The notes under the pieces: model-generated | The model's input: the letters and a program-made list of their open reading frames with translations, nothing else | Database searches by the model: none | Told to the model about the DNA's origin: nothing | Made by a program: the position numbers and the translations under genes | Assembly (NCBI GenBank): GCA_023249105.1 | Contig: JAHFDG010000016.1 | Span: forward strand, 1-64,000 | Reading direction: 5' to 3' | Source of the DNA: Candidatus Methanoperedens sp. | Lineage (GTDB): Archaea > Halobacteriota > Methanosarcinia > Methanosarcinales > Methanoperedenaceae | Length of the DNA stretch: 64,000 bases | Shown here: positions 33,545-42,209 of the stretch, one piece after another | How the letters are laid out: every line of letters begins with the position of its first letter | How positions within the stretch are numbered: the stretch's first letter is position 1

Positions 33545-34948
33545 TCATTTGCCCTGAAGCAGAAAAGGAGTGAAATCCCTGAGATCAAAAACAAGATAAC
33601 CCATACCCTTGAGTTTTTCTTTATCTTTGATGTCCTTTGCGATAATGCCATACCTTTCCATGCGCCGGGCATTATACCATTTCACAAGCGCTGCTTTGCG
33701 CTTCAATTCAGCCAATATTATCTGTGCCTCATCAGCATTCAATGAACTCCACTTACATTCGAAAAAGGATATTTCCCTTTTCTCTTTGTTCAAAGTAATG
33801 ATGTCTATCTCCTCATTTCTATGCCACCATCTGCCTATATCCATAAATTCAAAATCTGACAAACCTTTTCGGTTCATTTCTATCAAAAATTCGGCTGCCA
33901 GTTTTTCAAATGGCTTTCCAAAATAAGAATTAATATCTTTCGTGATTAATTCAAAAGCCTTCTCAGGATTGATTTCCAGCAAGCGTGAATTCCTGTAGAT
34001 GAACCTGAACCAAAAATTAAAAAAATTATCCAGAAGGAAATATCTGGTGTCCCTGGCGCGGCTCATTATAACAGGTTTTTCCCTGATTACTATCTCATAA
34101 TTATTTACAAGTTCGTAAAGGTATTTTGATACCGCGCCCGGTTGCAAACCGGTATAATCTGAAATCTCCTTCGGGGTTGCATTTCCAGATGAAATCGCTT
34201 CAAGGATCGAGAAATAGCTCCTGTGCTCAGAGCCAAACTCAAGTGTAAGGATATTTTTTCCTTCCTCTGCCAGTATCTTTGTATCTATGAATAATCTTTT
34301 AAAGGTCTCTACCGGGTCTTCCGTTCCCATCTGTCCGGCAAGAAGAAGATATTTGGGAACGCCGCCGAAAAGAAAATAGAACTTTGAAGCATCCTCTGTT
34401 TCTAAATCAAAAAAAGCCTTCAGGAACGCATAACTATCAAAAAAGTTAAATGGTTTCAGGTTAAAAAGCATCGTAGCTCTTCCAAACAGCGGTTCTTTAG
34501 CATCTTTGAATATTTTCTTTATCATTCCGACATACGAACCTATTATCAGGAACATATGCTGCGATTCATTATGATTTAAGTCCCAGTATTTCTGGAATTT
34601 TGAAAATATGCCCGGATTGACTTTACTCAGGTTCTGGAATTCATCGAACACAAAAATCAATTTCTCTTTCTGCTCAAAAACAAGACTGAAGAAATCATCC
34701 CAGCTATCTATCCGCGGTTTTATTTTGAGCATCTCTCCAAGCGATTCTTCCAGGTCTTTAAAGATCAGCGCTTCAGGTTTTATTTCTATAAATATATAAA
34801 CAGCCTTCTTTCCTTTTATGAATTCGCGGCTCAATTCGGTTTTCCCCACCCTCCGCCTTCCGTAGATTACGACGAGGGAGGATGAACCTGAATTGTAAAT
34901 CTCTTCCAGTATGCGAATTTCATTCTTTCGGTTAATGAAGCCTACCAT
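33545..34948 (-). CDS. Archaeal AAA ATPase with DUF234 nuclease-like C-terminus
   Basis: A 467-aa protein of the archaeal ATPase family often annotated ATP-binding protein/DUF234. Walker A YGRRRVGKTEL (about 29-39), Walker B LIFVFDEFQNL, then a winged helix (YTGLQPGAVSKYLYELVN). The C-terminal DUF234 region, with RWWHRNEEIDIITLN and EISFFECKWSS, has the D...ExK signature of a PD-(D/E)xK nuclease. Such genes are abundant and mobile in archaea; their role is not settled. It sits between two copies of the dehydrogenase 3' end, showing recent arrival. Confidence 0.85.
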   Translation of the reverse strand: MVGFINRKNEIRILEEIYNSGSSSLVVIYGRRRVGKTELSREFIKGKKAVYIFIEIKPEALIFKDLEESLGEMLKIKPRIDSWDDFFSLVFEQKEKLIFVFDEFQNLSKVNPGIFSKFQKYWDLNHNESQHMFLIIGSYVGMIKKIFKDAKEPLFGRATMLFNLKPFNFFDSYAFLKAFFDLETEDASKFYFLFGGVPKYLLLAGQMGTEDPVETFKRLFIDTKILAEEGKNILTLEFGSEHRSYFSILEAISSGNATPKEISDYTGLQPGAVSKYLYELVNNYEIVIREKPVIMSRARDTRYFLLDNFFNFWFRFIYRNSRLLEINPEKAFELITKDINSYFGKPFEKLAAEFLIEMNRKGLSDFEFMDIGRWWHRNEEIDIITLNKEKREISFFECKWSSLNADEAQIILAELKRKAALVKWYNARRMERYGIIAKDIKDKEKLKGMGYLVFDLRDFTPFLLQGK

Positions 34949-35000
34949 ATAGTAACATACTGTTCAGTTTGTATATATAATTTACGACTTAAACCAACAT

Positions 35001-35167
35001 GGCGAGGTAATTACCGGGAAGAAAAAGGCAAGAACTAAGGATTCGGATATTACGGTTTTTGATTCGACGGGGCTTGCGATTCAGGATGTGGCGACTGCGG
35101 ATTTCGTGTATCGGAAGGCACTGGAAGCAAATATGGGGATAAAGTTGCAGCAGTTTTAATCCTTTGA
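35001..35167 (+). pseudogene. Duplicate 3' end of the dehydrogenase gene
   Basis: It matches 33356-33522 with about ten substitutions and no obvious indels. It lacks a start and upstream part. It probably arose when the ATPase-bearing segment was inserted with duplication or recombined in from a relative. Changes such as TTCGTG for ATGGTT at codons near the end suggest it comes from a diverged allele, not a very recent copy. Confidence 0.88.
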
Positions 35168-35178
35168 ATTTTAGCAGA

Positions 35179-38100
35179 CTATACTTTGCCCTGGACAAAG
35201 TAATCTGCCAGTAACTCTGCCTGCTTCAAGACTGTATCAATAGCCTTTTGCTGCATATCCGGCGGATACCCGTATTTGTTTAAGGTTCTTTTTACAAGTA
35301 CCATCAACTTTGCCCTTGCACTTTCCCGAATTGTCCAATCTATTGTCGCATTAGCCTTTACCTTCTCTGCAACTTCAATTGCAATAATTTTCAATTTGTC
35401 ATCACCCAAGACCTGGATTGCTGAGTCATTTTCTGCAAGCGCATCATAGAAAGCCAACTCTTCTTTTGATAATCCCAACTGAGCTTCTCTTTCATCATGC
35501 TCTTTAATTTTCTTGGCAACTTCATCAACTAAAAACTGTATAATTTCTGCTGTTGTCAGCAACCCATTATTGTACTTCTTGATGGCAGTTTCAAGCATTT
35601 CAAGTAAGGCCTTACTTTTTACCAGGTTGGTTTTTGAACGGGTTCGGATTTCGTCATTGAGGATTTTCTTTAACAATTCAAGAGCAAGGTTCTGGTGCTT
35701 CATTCCCTTTATCTCCAACAGAAATTTCTCTGACAGAATAGATATTTCTGGCTTCTTTATGCCTGCCGCATCAAAAATATCTATCACCTGATCTGAACTC
35801 AACGCTTCATCAACTATCTGTTTTATGGCAGTTTCAATATCCACATCTGATCTGCCACCACCGTTGCCTATAAACTTTACAAGCCTTGCCTTTACAGCCT
35901 GAAAGAATGCAACCTCGTCTGTTATTGCCATTGCTTTCTCATTGGGTACAGATAATGCAAACGCCTGGCCAAGCATTGTGACTTCCCGGATAAAGCGGTT
36001 CTTGCCATCCTCCAAGCCTAAGATATGTTCCTCTGCCTGTAGGATGATTGAGAGCTTTTCTTGCGGCGAAACTGTGAAGAAACGCCTGTAATTAAAGCCT
36101 GTTCCGGGATACTTGTCATAATACGCAGCGGGTTCTGCAATAAGGATAGCTTCCTTTGCTTTGCTTTCTTGAAAGAACAACTGGCGTACTATTTCCAGTT
36201 TTTCCAGCATCGCAGCTACTGCCTTTTCCTGTCCTACTGCCGGGTCGCCTTTTCCGCCTGAATTAGAATAAAAAGATAATGCTTTTTTAAGGTCGGATGC
36301 AATGCCAAGATAATCAACAACCAAACCGCCGGGTTTGTCTTTGAATACCCTGTTTACCCTTGCTATTGCCTGCATCAGGCTGTGGTCTCTCATCGGCTTA
36401 TCAACATAAAGCGTATGAAGACAGGGCACATCAAAACCTGTGAGCCACATGTCTATGACTATTACGAGTCTCAACGGGTCTGCCGGGTCTTTCATTCTAT
36501 CTGATAAATCCCTGCGCTGCGATTTAGTGGTGTGATGCTTCTGCATGACAGGGCCGTCGGCACTGGATGCAGTCATAACGACTTTGATAGCTCCTTTTGA
36601 CAGGTCGTCATTATGCCAATCGGGTCTTAACTTGATGATTTCATTGTAAAGGTCAACCGCTATCCTGCGGCTCATCGCTACGACCATGCCCTTGCCCTCA
36701 AATCTGGCTGTCCGCTGCTCAAAGTGCGTGACAATATCCCTTGCCAGATTCTTTATCCGCTCCGGATTCCCGACAATGGCTTCAAGTTTTGCCCACTTTG
36801 CTCTAACTCTTTGCTTGTCAGTTATTTCTTCGTCTTCTTCAAGTTCTTTATCGAACTCCGCTATCAAGCGCCTGCCTTCTTCATCCAGATTGACTTTGGC
36901 AAGACGACTTTCGTAGTAAATCTTAACTGTAGCGCCATCAGCAACGGATTGTGAAATATCGTATATGTCAACATACTGCCCGAATACTGCCGGGGTATTT
37001 ACGTCCGTGCCTTCAATGGGCGTGCCTGTAAAACCAATGTAGGTCGCATTAGGCAGGGCATCTCTCATATATTTGGCAAAGCCGTAGGCTATTCGTTTGC
37101 CGATTACATCTTTGGTATATTTGTCTTTTACATCAACCAGTTTTGCTTCAAAGCCGTACTGGGTTCTATGCGCTTCATCTGCAATGACTACAATATTGGT
37201 TCTTTCTGAGAGCCGGTCGTATTCTGCCTTACCTGCTTCGGGTAAAAACTTCTGAATGGTTGTAAAAACTATACCGCCGGATGCAACATTCAACAGTTGT
37301 TTCAAATGCTCCCTGTCTTTTGCCTGTACCGGTTCCTGTCTCAGCAATTGCTTTGAGGACGCAAAGGTGTCAAAAAGCTGGTCGTCTAAGTCATTGCGGT
37401 CTGTGATAACTACAATTGTAGGGTTGTTAAGGCTTAATACCAGCTTAGCGGTGTAGAAAACCATTGAAATAGATTTACCGCTCCCCTGTGTATGCCATAC
37501 AACACCGCCTTTTCGGTTTCCACCTGCGGATGCGGCTTTGATCGTGTTTTCTACTGCTTTATTGACTGCATAGTATTGATGATAGGCAGCTAACTTCTTT
37601 TCAGTCTCAACCTGTGTGAGACCTGTTTTTGGGTCTTTCTTCTTTGATTTCTCAAATATTATGAAGTTGCGTACAAGGTCTAATAAGGTAGTGGGGTTCA
37701 GCATTCCTTTTATCAGGATTTCTAATTGTGGTATGAACCGTGATGCCTCTTTATTGCCATCTGCACTTTTCCAGGTCATATAGCGGCTAAAACCCGCAGA
37801 AACGCTTCCTGCCCTGCAATCCATTCCATCAGATATAATGCAGACCTCATTGTAGGTAAACAAACTCGGAATGGTGGCCTTGTAGGTTTGAATCTGTTCA
37901 AAGGCTTTCTTTATGGTGGCATTTTCATCTGCCGCATTCTTCAACTCAATCAGCACAAGCGGAATACCATTGATAAAGAGCAGGATATCAGGCCGCTTGT
38001 TCTGGTTGTTCTCAATAATCGTGTACTGGTTGACAACTAAAAATTCGTTGTTGCGGGGATGGCTGAAATCGACCAGTGCCACTTCATAACTTCGTTCATA

Positions 38101-38415
38101 GCCGTCCTGCTGATAGGGTATTTTTACTTTTTCAATTAAGAACTGGTGAAAGGTTTCATTGTTGTGCAGCAAATCGGGTGAATAAATACGCAGCACTTTT
38201 TGCACAGCCTGTTCCTGTGCATCCGCAGGAATATCTCGGTTTAAGCGTGCAACGGCTTCGCGTAAGCGCAGCGTTAAGATGATTTGCTCAAAACTTTCCC
38301 TCTCGGCAGTCTCGGCACCTGGAGCAAGAGCAAGGCCGTGAACATACTCCCAGCCCAATTTCTGAAGTACTTCGATGGCGAAGGTTTCTATGTTGCTTTC
38401 GGTGATGAGGGGCAT
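35179..38415 (-). CDS. hsdR: Type I restriction enzyme, motor/endonuclease subunit HsdR
   Basis: A 1078-aa HsdR. N-terminal nuclease domain with RPDILLFINGIPLVLIELKN (the D...ExK site), then the SF2 translocase: HTQGSGKSISM (Walker A), VVIADEAHRTQYG (DEAH), FTGTPIEGTD and ARVNRVFKDKPGG. A helical C-terminal domain that docks on HsdM follows. It cleaves DNA far from unmethylated target sites with HsdM2S. It is the last gene of the locus, separated from hsdS by about 6.5 kb of cargo. Confidence 0.95.
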   Translation of the reverse strand: MPLITESNIETFAIEVLQKLGWEYVHGLALAPGAETAERESFEQIILTLRLREAVARLNRDIPADAQEQAVQKVLRIYSPDLLHNNETFHQFLIEKVKIPYQQDGYERSYEVALVDFSHPRNNEFLVVNQYTIIENNQNKRPDILLFINGIPLVLIELKNAADENATIKKAFEQIQTYKATIPSLFTYNEVCIISDGMDCRAGSVSAGFSRYMTWKSADGNKEASRFIPQLEILIKGMLNPTTLLDLVRNFIIFEKSKKKDPKTGLTQVETEKKLAAYHQYYAVNKAVENTIKAASAGGNRKGGVVWHTQGSGKSISMVFYTAKLVLSLNNPTIVVITDRNDLDDQLFDTFASSKQLLRQEPVQAKDREHLKQLLNVASGGIVFTTIQKFLPEAGKAEYDRLSERTNIVVIADEAHRTQYGFEAKLVDVKDKYTKDVIGKRIAYGFAKYMRDALPNATYIGFTGTPIEGTDVNTPAVFGQYVDIYDISQSVADGATVKIYYESRLAKVNLDEEGRRLIAEFDKELEEDEEITDKQRVRAKWAKLEAIVGNPERIKNLARDIVTHFEQRTARFEGKGMVVAMSRRIAVDLYNEIIKLRPDWHNDDLSKGAIKVVMTASSADGPVMQKHHTTKSQRRDLSDRMKDPADPLRLVIVIDMWLTGFDVPCLHTLYVDKPMRDHSLMQAIARVNRVFKDKPGGLVVDYLGIASDLKKALSFYSNSGGKGDPAVGQEKAVAAMLEKLEIVRQLFFQESKAKEAILIAEPAAYYDKYPGTGFNYRRFFTVSPQEKLSIILQAEEHILGLEDGKNRFIREVTMLGQAFALSVPNEKAMAITDEVAFFQAVKARLVKFIGNGGGRSDVDIETAIKQIVDEALSSDQVIDIFDAAGIKKPEISILSEKFLLEIKGMKHQNLALELLKKILNDEIRTRSKTNLVKSKALLEMLETAIKKYNNGLLTTAEIIQFLVDEVAKKIKEHDEREAQLGLSKEELAFYDALAENDSAIQVLGDDKLKIIAIEVAEKVKANATIDWTIRESARAKLMVLVKRTLNKYGYPPDMQQKAIDTVLKQAELLADYFVQGKV

Positions 38416-38505
38416 GGTTTCAAAACATTAAGATTTTGTTCATCGGCGCTCTTCAATAATCGCATCGCTTTTTATTAATTATATCGTACAAGTATATAAA
38501 AAATC

Positions 38506-38556
38506 CTAATCCTTTAACCTTACCTCACCGCTCATCATCATTTTTTCCAGTAATGC
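38506..38556 (-). pseudogene. Relic of an hsdS 3' end
   Basis: In a frame different from the overlapping rhuM gene, the minus strand reads ALLEKMMMSGEVRLKD and stop. This matches the conserved HsdS end (the hsdS here ends LLPKLMSGEVSVF, the fragment at 42206 has LLSRLMSGEV). It lies just upstream of hsdR, where an hsdS would normally end, so rhuM seems to have replaced the rest of an older hsdS. The match is short. Confidence 0.5.
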
Positions 38557-39559
38557 GCTTTATCTCTTTATCAAAATCGGAGATGAAGTTTCTATCCTGT
38601 ATAACCCTGTATTTTTCAAATTCCTGTTCGGCTTTGAGCTTTGCTTCCAGGGCAGATACCCTTCCTTTATCCATGAGAATGGGATATTCGGACAGTTCCA
38701 GAAAGCCATGAAGCAACTGCACCCAGTCTTCCATTTTTGTTAATATCTGCCTTTGCGCACGATTTTCCGCCAGGTCAAGATATGCTGAAACAATTTGATT
38801 GAGTTCTTTTATATGCGCTATGTTCAGGTAATTTTTTGCAATAGACACATCTGACTTTATTACTTTCCCGTCAGGTGCCTGCTTCCAGTTAGTCAAACCC
38901 ATGTACATCTTTTTTGCATCTGCCGAGTCATAGATTATTTCCGCAGCGGTTTTGCCTGTTATCGCCCAATGCACCTTGTTTTGTACAGTGGCGAAAAACT
39001 CCTTTGTTATTGGGGCGTTTTTATCATAATCGGCGGCAAGCGCATAGATGTCAGTAATCTTCTGATAAAACCGCCGCTCACTTGCGCGGATGTCCCGGAT
39101 GCGCTCCAGGAGTTCTTCGAAATAATCCCTGCCAAAAACCCTGGTTCCCTGTTTCAGCCGCTCATCGTTCAGGACAAAGCCCTTGATGATGTATTCTTTC
39201 AGAAGCTTTGTTGCCCATATGCGGAACTGCGTGGCTTGATACGAGTTCACCCGGTAGCCGACCGCAATAATGGCATCGAGGTTGTAGAACTCCATTTTCC
39301 GGATGACCTCCCTATCTCCTTCTTTTTGAACTGTTTCCAAAATGGAAATAGTTGACTCTTTCCTCAATTCCCCTGTTTCATAGATGTTTGCCAGATGCTT
39401 GCTGATAGCAGGTACATTTACTCCAAATAGTCCTGCCATGGCTTTCTGGGTGAGCCAGACAGTTTCATCCTTCAGAAATACTTCTACATTCACGTCTCCC
39501 TTATTTGAGGTATAGAGGATGAAATCGGATTGTTGTTTTACGATATCGCCTTTGTTCAT
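38525..39559 (-). CDS. RhuM-family protein 1
   Basis: A 344-aa protein of the RhuM family (common in type I restriction loci; molecular role not established). N-terminal winged-helix-like part (ETVWLTQKAMAGLFGVNVPAISKHL), a variable stretch STISILETVQKEGDREV encoded by an internal palindrome, then the conserved FYNLDAIIAVGYRVNSYQATQFRIWAT and a C-terminal Fic/Doc-cofactor-like helical domain. ATG at 39559 overlaps the stop of the preceding fragment (ATGA), and upstream codons to 39634 are not family-like. Probably DNA-binding. Confidence 0.85.
   Translation of the reverse strand: MNKGDIVKQQSDFILYTSNKGDVNVEVFLKDETVWLTQKAMAGLFGVNVPAISKHLANIYETGELRKESTISILETVQKEGDREVIRKMEFYNLDAIIAVGYRVNSYQATQFRIWATKLLKEYIIKGFVLNDERLKQGTRVFGRDYFEELLERIRDIRASERRFYQKITDIYALAADYDKNAPITKEFFATVQNKVHWAITGKTAAEIIYDSADAKKMYMGLTNWKQAPDGKVIKSDVSIAKNYLNIAHIKELNQIVSAYLDLAENRAQRQILTKMEDWVQLLHGFLELSEYPILMDKGRVSALEAKLKAEQEFEKYRVIQDRNFISDFDKEIKRITGKNDDER
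39329..39353. repeat. In-gene palindrome, RhuM 1
   Basis: Arms AACTGTTTCCA and TGGAAATAGTT around AAA: 10 of 11 pairs. It encodes TISILETV in front of the conserved YNLDAII block. Confidence 0.85.
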
Positions 39560-39609
39560 ATACCAGCCTCTTGTTGCCCTAATTTTGTCTGGTATTCCTT
39601 GCCATCTTC

Positions 39610-39840
39610 GGCAGTATGTGCAAAATTTGCACATACTGAATCTTCCTGTAACTCATTGGAAGAGAATATATTCTGCAGATGCTTTGTAACAACGCTGCGG
39701 TCTACATCAAACAGTTCCGCAATTCGTTTTTGAGGCAGCCAGATATTTTCATTGGCATACAGCACTTCAATATTGATTTGCCCATCGGGCGTTTGATAGA
39801 CTGTTATCTGGTTGTCGGGGAGTTTTTTGTTTTGAGGCAT
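39610..39840 (-). repeat. Direct repeat A of the RhuM N-terminus
   Basis: 231 bp similar to 42332-42559 in the same orientation, differing by one codon deletion and scattered substitutions. Recombination between the two would delete or circularise the roughly 2.7 kb between them (RhuM 2, the 85-aa gene and ORF6N genes). Confidence 0.85.
39612..39638. repeat. In-gene palindrome, RhuM fragment A
   Basis: Arms CAGTATGTGCAA and TTGCACATACTG around AAT: perfect 12 of 12 (13 bp with a single-base centre). It encodes SVCANFAHT. Confidence 0.9.
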
Positions 39841-40868
39841 TACATTTTTCCTTCGTTGTCATCTTTCAATTTTTTAATAATTTTATCAAAATCGGATTCA
39901 AATAACCTGTCTTGTACTATTCGGTACTTCTCAAATTCACTTTCAGCGAATGCTTTTGCTATCTCTTGCGTTACCTTACCGGGATTATCTAATAATTCGC
40001 GATTATTGAATTTTAAAAAGACATTCAGTTTTTTCGACCAATCTTCCATTGTCATTGGAATATTTTGTTCTGCCTGGTCTTCTGCATAATCAAGGTACAT
40101 TGTAGTAATACGATCTAATGCTTTTATCTCTTTTTCTGAGAGATAATTCTTGGCAATTGATACATCTGGTTTTATGATTTTTCCATGAGGCGCATTTTTC
40201 CAGGTAGTTAAACCCATATGTACTTTATCACTGTTTGCACGCACCATTATCAGTTCAGCGGCGGTGTTCCCATGAGTGGCAAAATGTAATTTATTCTGTA
40301 CTGTCGCGAAGAATGTTTTTGTAATTTCACACTCAACATTATAATCAACAGCAGTGGCATATATGTCGGTTATTTTCTGATAAAAGCGGCGCTCACTTGC
40401 CTGGATTTCCCTGATGCGCTCGAGCAGTTCATCAAAGTAATCCTTACCGAAGCGTTTACCCTGTTTTAATCGCTCATCATCCAGCGCAAATCCCTTTATT
40501 ATAAATTCACGCAGCGTATTGGTTGCCCAGATGCGAAATTGTGTTGCTTGATAACTGTTCACGCGGTAACCTACAGCAATAATGGCGTCCAGATTATAGA
40601 AATCGACCTCGCGGGTAACCTCACGACCGCCCTCTTTTTGAACTATTCGAATTTTTCGAATAGTTGCCTCATCCTGTAATTCCTTGCTTTTGAAAATTTC
40701 TTTAAGATGATAGTTGACGGTATGCACCTCTACTCCGAATAATTCCGCCATCCGCTTCTGACTGAGCCAGAAGGTTTCATCATTAAAAAGCACCTCTACA
40801 TGAATGTTCCCAGCAGGTGTTGAATAGAAAATAATATCTGAAGATTGTGGGATTAATTTATTATTCAT
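39840..40868 (-). CDS. RhuM-family protein 2
   Basis: A 342-aa full-length RhuM relative of RhuM 1. N-terminal ETFWLSQKRMAELFGVEVHTVNYHL, variable TIRKIRIVQKEGGREV encoded by a perfect palindrome, FYNLDAIIAVGYRVNSYQATQFRIWAT, and a C-terminal helical domain with FATVQNKLHFATHGNTAAELI, which resembles Fic/Doc-associated parts. It follows the 85-aa gene with a 4-bp overlap, so translation is coupled. Probably a DNA-binding regulator; its effect on restriction is unknown. Confidence 0.86.
   Translation of the reverse strand: MNNKLIPQSSDIIFYSTPAGNIHVEVLFNDETFWLSQKRMAELFGVEVHTVNYHLKEIFKSKELQDEATIRKIRIVQKEGGREVTREVDFYNLDAIIAVGYRVNSYQATQFRIWATNTLREFIIKGFALDDERLKQGKRFGKDYFDELLERIREIQASERRFYQKITDIYATAVDYNVECEITKTFFATVQNKLHFATHGNTAAELIMVRANSDKVHMGLTTWKNAPHGKIIKPDVSIAKNYLSEKEIKALDRITTMYLDYAEDQAEQNIPMTMEDWSKKLNVFLKFNNRELLDNPGKVTQEIAKAFAESEFEKYRIVQDRLFESDFDKIIKKLKDDNEGKM
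40641..40665. repeat. In-gene palindrome, RhuM 2
   Basis: Arms AACTATTCGAA and TTCGAATAGTT around TTT: perfect 11 of 11. It encodes TIRKIRIV at the same alignment position as in RhuM 1 and fragments A and B. Confidence 0.9.
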
Positions 40869-41122
40869 AATGACTCCCTCATCACCCTTTGCAAAACAAC
40901 TGCTTTGAACGTATTTGTCTCTTCCTTATCAGGTGTTTGAAATTCACCATCATAGTACGGATTTTCAGGCTCATGCACCACGTTAATAATGCGTGGAGGA
41001 TAAATATTCTCAAAGCCACCTTCATAACCGCTGGTCAGAACTGGTAAATCCTGCGGCAGGGATTTTAAGATTTCAACTAACTGACCGACTGTGAAATGAA
41101 ATATTTCTTTTTGACCCGTCAT
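40865..41122 (-). CDS. Unknown 85-aa protein between ORF6N and RhuM genes
   Basis: A small soluble acidic protein with FTVGQLVEILKSLPQDLPVLTSGYEGGFENI as its best-conserved-looking part; no membrane segment or metal motif. It overlaps both neighbours by 4 bp (ATGA each), forming an ORF6N-85aa-RhuM unit with tight coupling. I do not recognise a family with known function; an adaptor or antitoxin-like role is only a guess. Confidence 0.7.
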   Translation of the reverse strand: MTGQKEIFHFTVGQLVEILKSLPQDLPVLTSGYEGGFENIYPPRIINVVHEPENPYYDGEFQTPDKEETNTFKAVVLQRVMRESL

Positions 41123-42021
41123 GATTCCTCCCCTTCGCTTTTTAACTGCGCCTCTAACCTTGTAATCATCTCAACCGCCCCGATATCCATCTTGGAGAAC
41201 GCAAACCATTTCTTTCCGAGGTCTTTTAAGGAAGCTCCGAAATGATAGACTGTGGTATTGTCGATGATTAAGAACCGATCATGCGAATTCTTGAACTCTT
41301 TTATCTCGATGGCTGGATACTGTTCATTATACTTTTTTACATCCAGAATCATTTGATTAGAGATGTGTTTTGTAAGAAGTATTACCCGTACATTTTTTTG
41401 TCTTTTTGTCAGAATGGTTATGACTGACTCATCGATATAATTATCAATGAGGATAATTGATTTTTGGGCTGTGCGAATAAGGTCTGCAACGAATTTGTAT
41501 GCATCAAAAATCTGGCCATCAAAGAAAATTCCTTGTTTAAGTTGAATTTCATTGCTTTCTATGGCATTCAGCACATAGTCAATTTTTTTGTCAGTTTCCA
41601 GTTGCTTTGTTTCAATTTTATCAAGTCTTTGAAAAATATATGCATTAGCAGTAATAAAGCGGCGCATTGCGACAAAGGCATTTATTATCCTTATACTAAC
41701 TTTAACGGCTGTTTCACTTCTTAAAACAGCCGAAAGCATGGCGATTCCCTGTTCAGTGAAAGCATACGGCAGATATCGTCTACCACCTATCGGGCTTGAG
41801 GTCACAATCTGTGACCTCAAACGGTTGAATTCATCATCAGTAATTTGAAACCTAAATTCTTCTGGAAATCTCTCGCTGTTCCTCTTAACCGCCTGATTCA
41901 AAACTTTCGTTTCAACCCCATAAAGCAATGCCAGGTCTTCATCCAACATTACCTGGACACCGCGGATGGTATGGATTCTGCTCTGGATTTCTTCTGGTTT
42001 TATCAGGTCAGTTCCACCCAT
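41119..42021 (-). CDS. ORF6N-domain protein with PLD-like C-terminal domain
   Basis: A 300-aa protein. N-terminal ORF6N domain (residues about 10-110): VMLDEDLALLYGVETKVLNQAVKRN, ERFPEEFRFQIT, LRSQIVTSSPIGGRRYLPYAFTEQGIAML. A coiled segment and then a PLD-like fold follow, with KSIILIDNYIDESVI, HDRFLIID (one HxK/R-type half-site) and FGASLKDLGKKWFAFSKM. ORF6N domains occur in phage and mobile genes and probably bind DNA. SQIVTS is encoded by a perfect 25-bp palindrome. Two shortened copies of its N-terminus precede it in tandem. Confidence 0.85.
   Translation of the reverse strand: MGGTDLIKPEEIQSRIHTIRGVQVMLDEDLALLYGVETKVLNQAVKRNSERFPEEFRFQITDDEFNRLRSQIVTSSPIGGRRYLPYAFTEQGIAMLSAVLRSETAVKVSIRIINAFVAMRRFITANAYIFQRLDKIETKQLETDKKIDYVLNAIESNEIQLKQGIFFDGQIFDAYKFVADLIRTAQKSIILIDNYIDESVITILTKRQKNVRVILLTKHISNQMILDVKKYNEQYPAIEIKEFKNSHDRFLIIDNTTVYHFGASLKDLGKKWFAFSKMDIGAVEMITRLEAQLKSEGEES
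41796..41820. repeat. In-gene palindrome, intact ORF6N gene
   Basis: Arms TTGAGGTCACA and TGTGACCTCAA around ATC: perfect 11 of 11. It encodes LRSQIVTS. Confidence 0.92.
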
Positions 42022-42028
42022 ACCAGGT

Positions 42029-42127
42029 TCACCGTCTCCTTAACCCCATTATGTCATTATTGGATATCACAATCTGTGATTTCCAATTCGAAAATTCTTC
42101 ATGTTTAATTAATCCAGTTTCGTCCAT
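42029..42127 (-). CDS. 32-aa micro-ORF, shortened ORF6N N-terminus
   Basis: It starts MDETGLIKHEEF, parallel to MGGTDLIKPEEI of the intact gene, jumps over about 50 residues of the ORF6N domain, and continues SNWKSQIVISNNDIMGLRRR before its stop. TGA lies 7 nt before the intact gene's ATG, with GGTGAA as a possible ribosome site; the same spacing joins it to the next micro-ORF. It is either a decayed duplicate or a cassette keeping the palindrome. Confidence 0.5.
   Translation of the reverse strand: MDETGLIKHEEFSNWKSQIVISNNDIMGLRRR
42061..42085. repeat. In-gene palindrome, ORF6N micro-ORF 1
   Basis: Arms TGGATATCACA and TGTGATTTCCA around ATC: 10 of 11. It encodes WKSQIVIS. Confidence 0.85.
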
Positions 42128-42134
42128 TCCGACT

Positions 42135-42209
42135 TCACCTTCTCTGTTTTGATATCACAAATTGTGACTTCAAACAATTGAAATCATCATCAGTATCGCT
42201 TTCGTTCAT
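42135..42209 (-). CDS. 24-aa micro-ORF, shortened ORF6N segment
   Basis: It reads MNESDTDDDFNCLKSQFVIS and ends KQRR. DDDFNCLKSQFVIS corresponds to DDEFNRLRSQIVTS of the intact gene. Its ATG overlaps the stop of the RhuM/HsdS chimera (ATGA), and its stop lies 7 nt before the next ATG. Probably a relic, but frame, start and coupling are kept. Confidence 0.5.
   Translation of the reverse strand: MNESDTDDDFNCLKSQFVISKQRR
42149..42173. repeat. In-gene palindrome, ORF6N micro-ORF 2
   Basis: Arms TTGATATCACA and TGTGACTTCAA around AAT: 9 of 11. It encodes LKSQFVIS. Confidence 0.8.

Larger units (their letters stand above)
39556..39840 (-). pseudogene. RhuM N-terminal fragment A
   Basis: A 94-aa frame with the RhuM N-terminus only: start MPQNKKLPDNQITVY, winged-helix part ENIWLPQKRIAELFDVDRSVVTKHL, then the variable SVCANFAHTAEDGKEYQTK, where family members continue with YNLDAII. 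Instead it ends in LGQQEAGI, the tail also found on fragment B. It could be a free DNA-binding domain, since its reading frame and its ATGA coupling to RhuM 1 are intact. The first 231 bp repeat those of fragment B. Confidence 0.7.
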
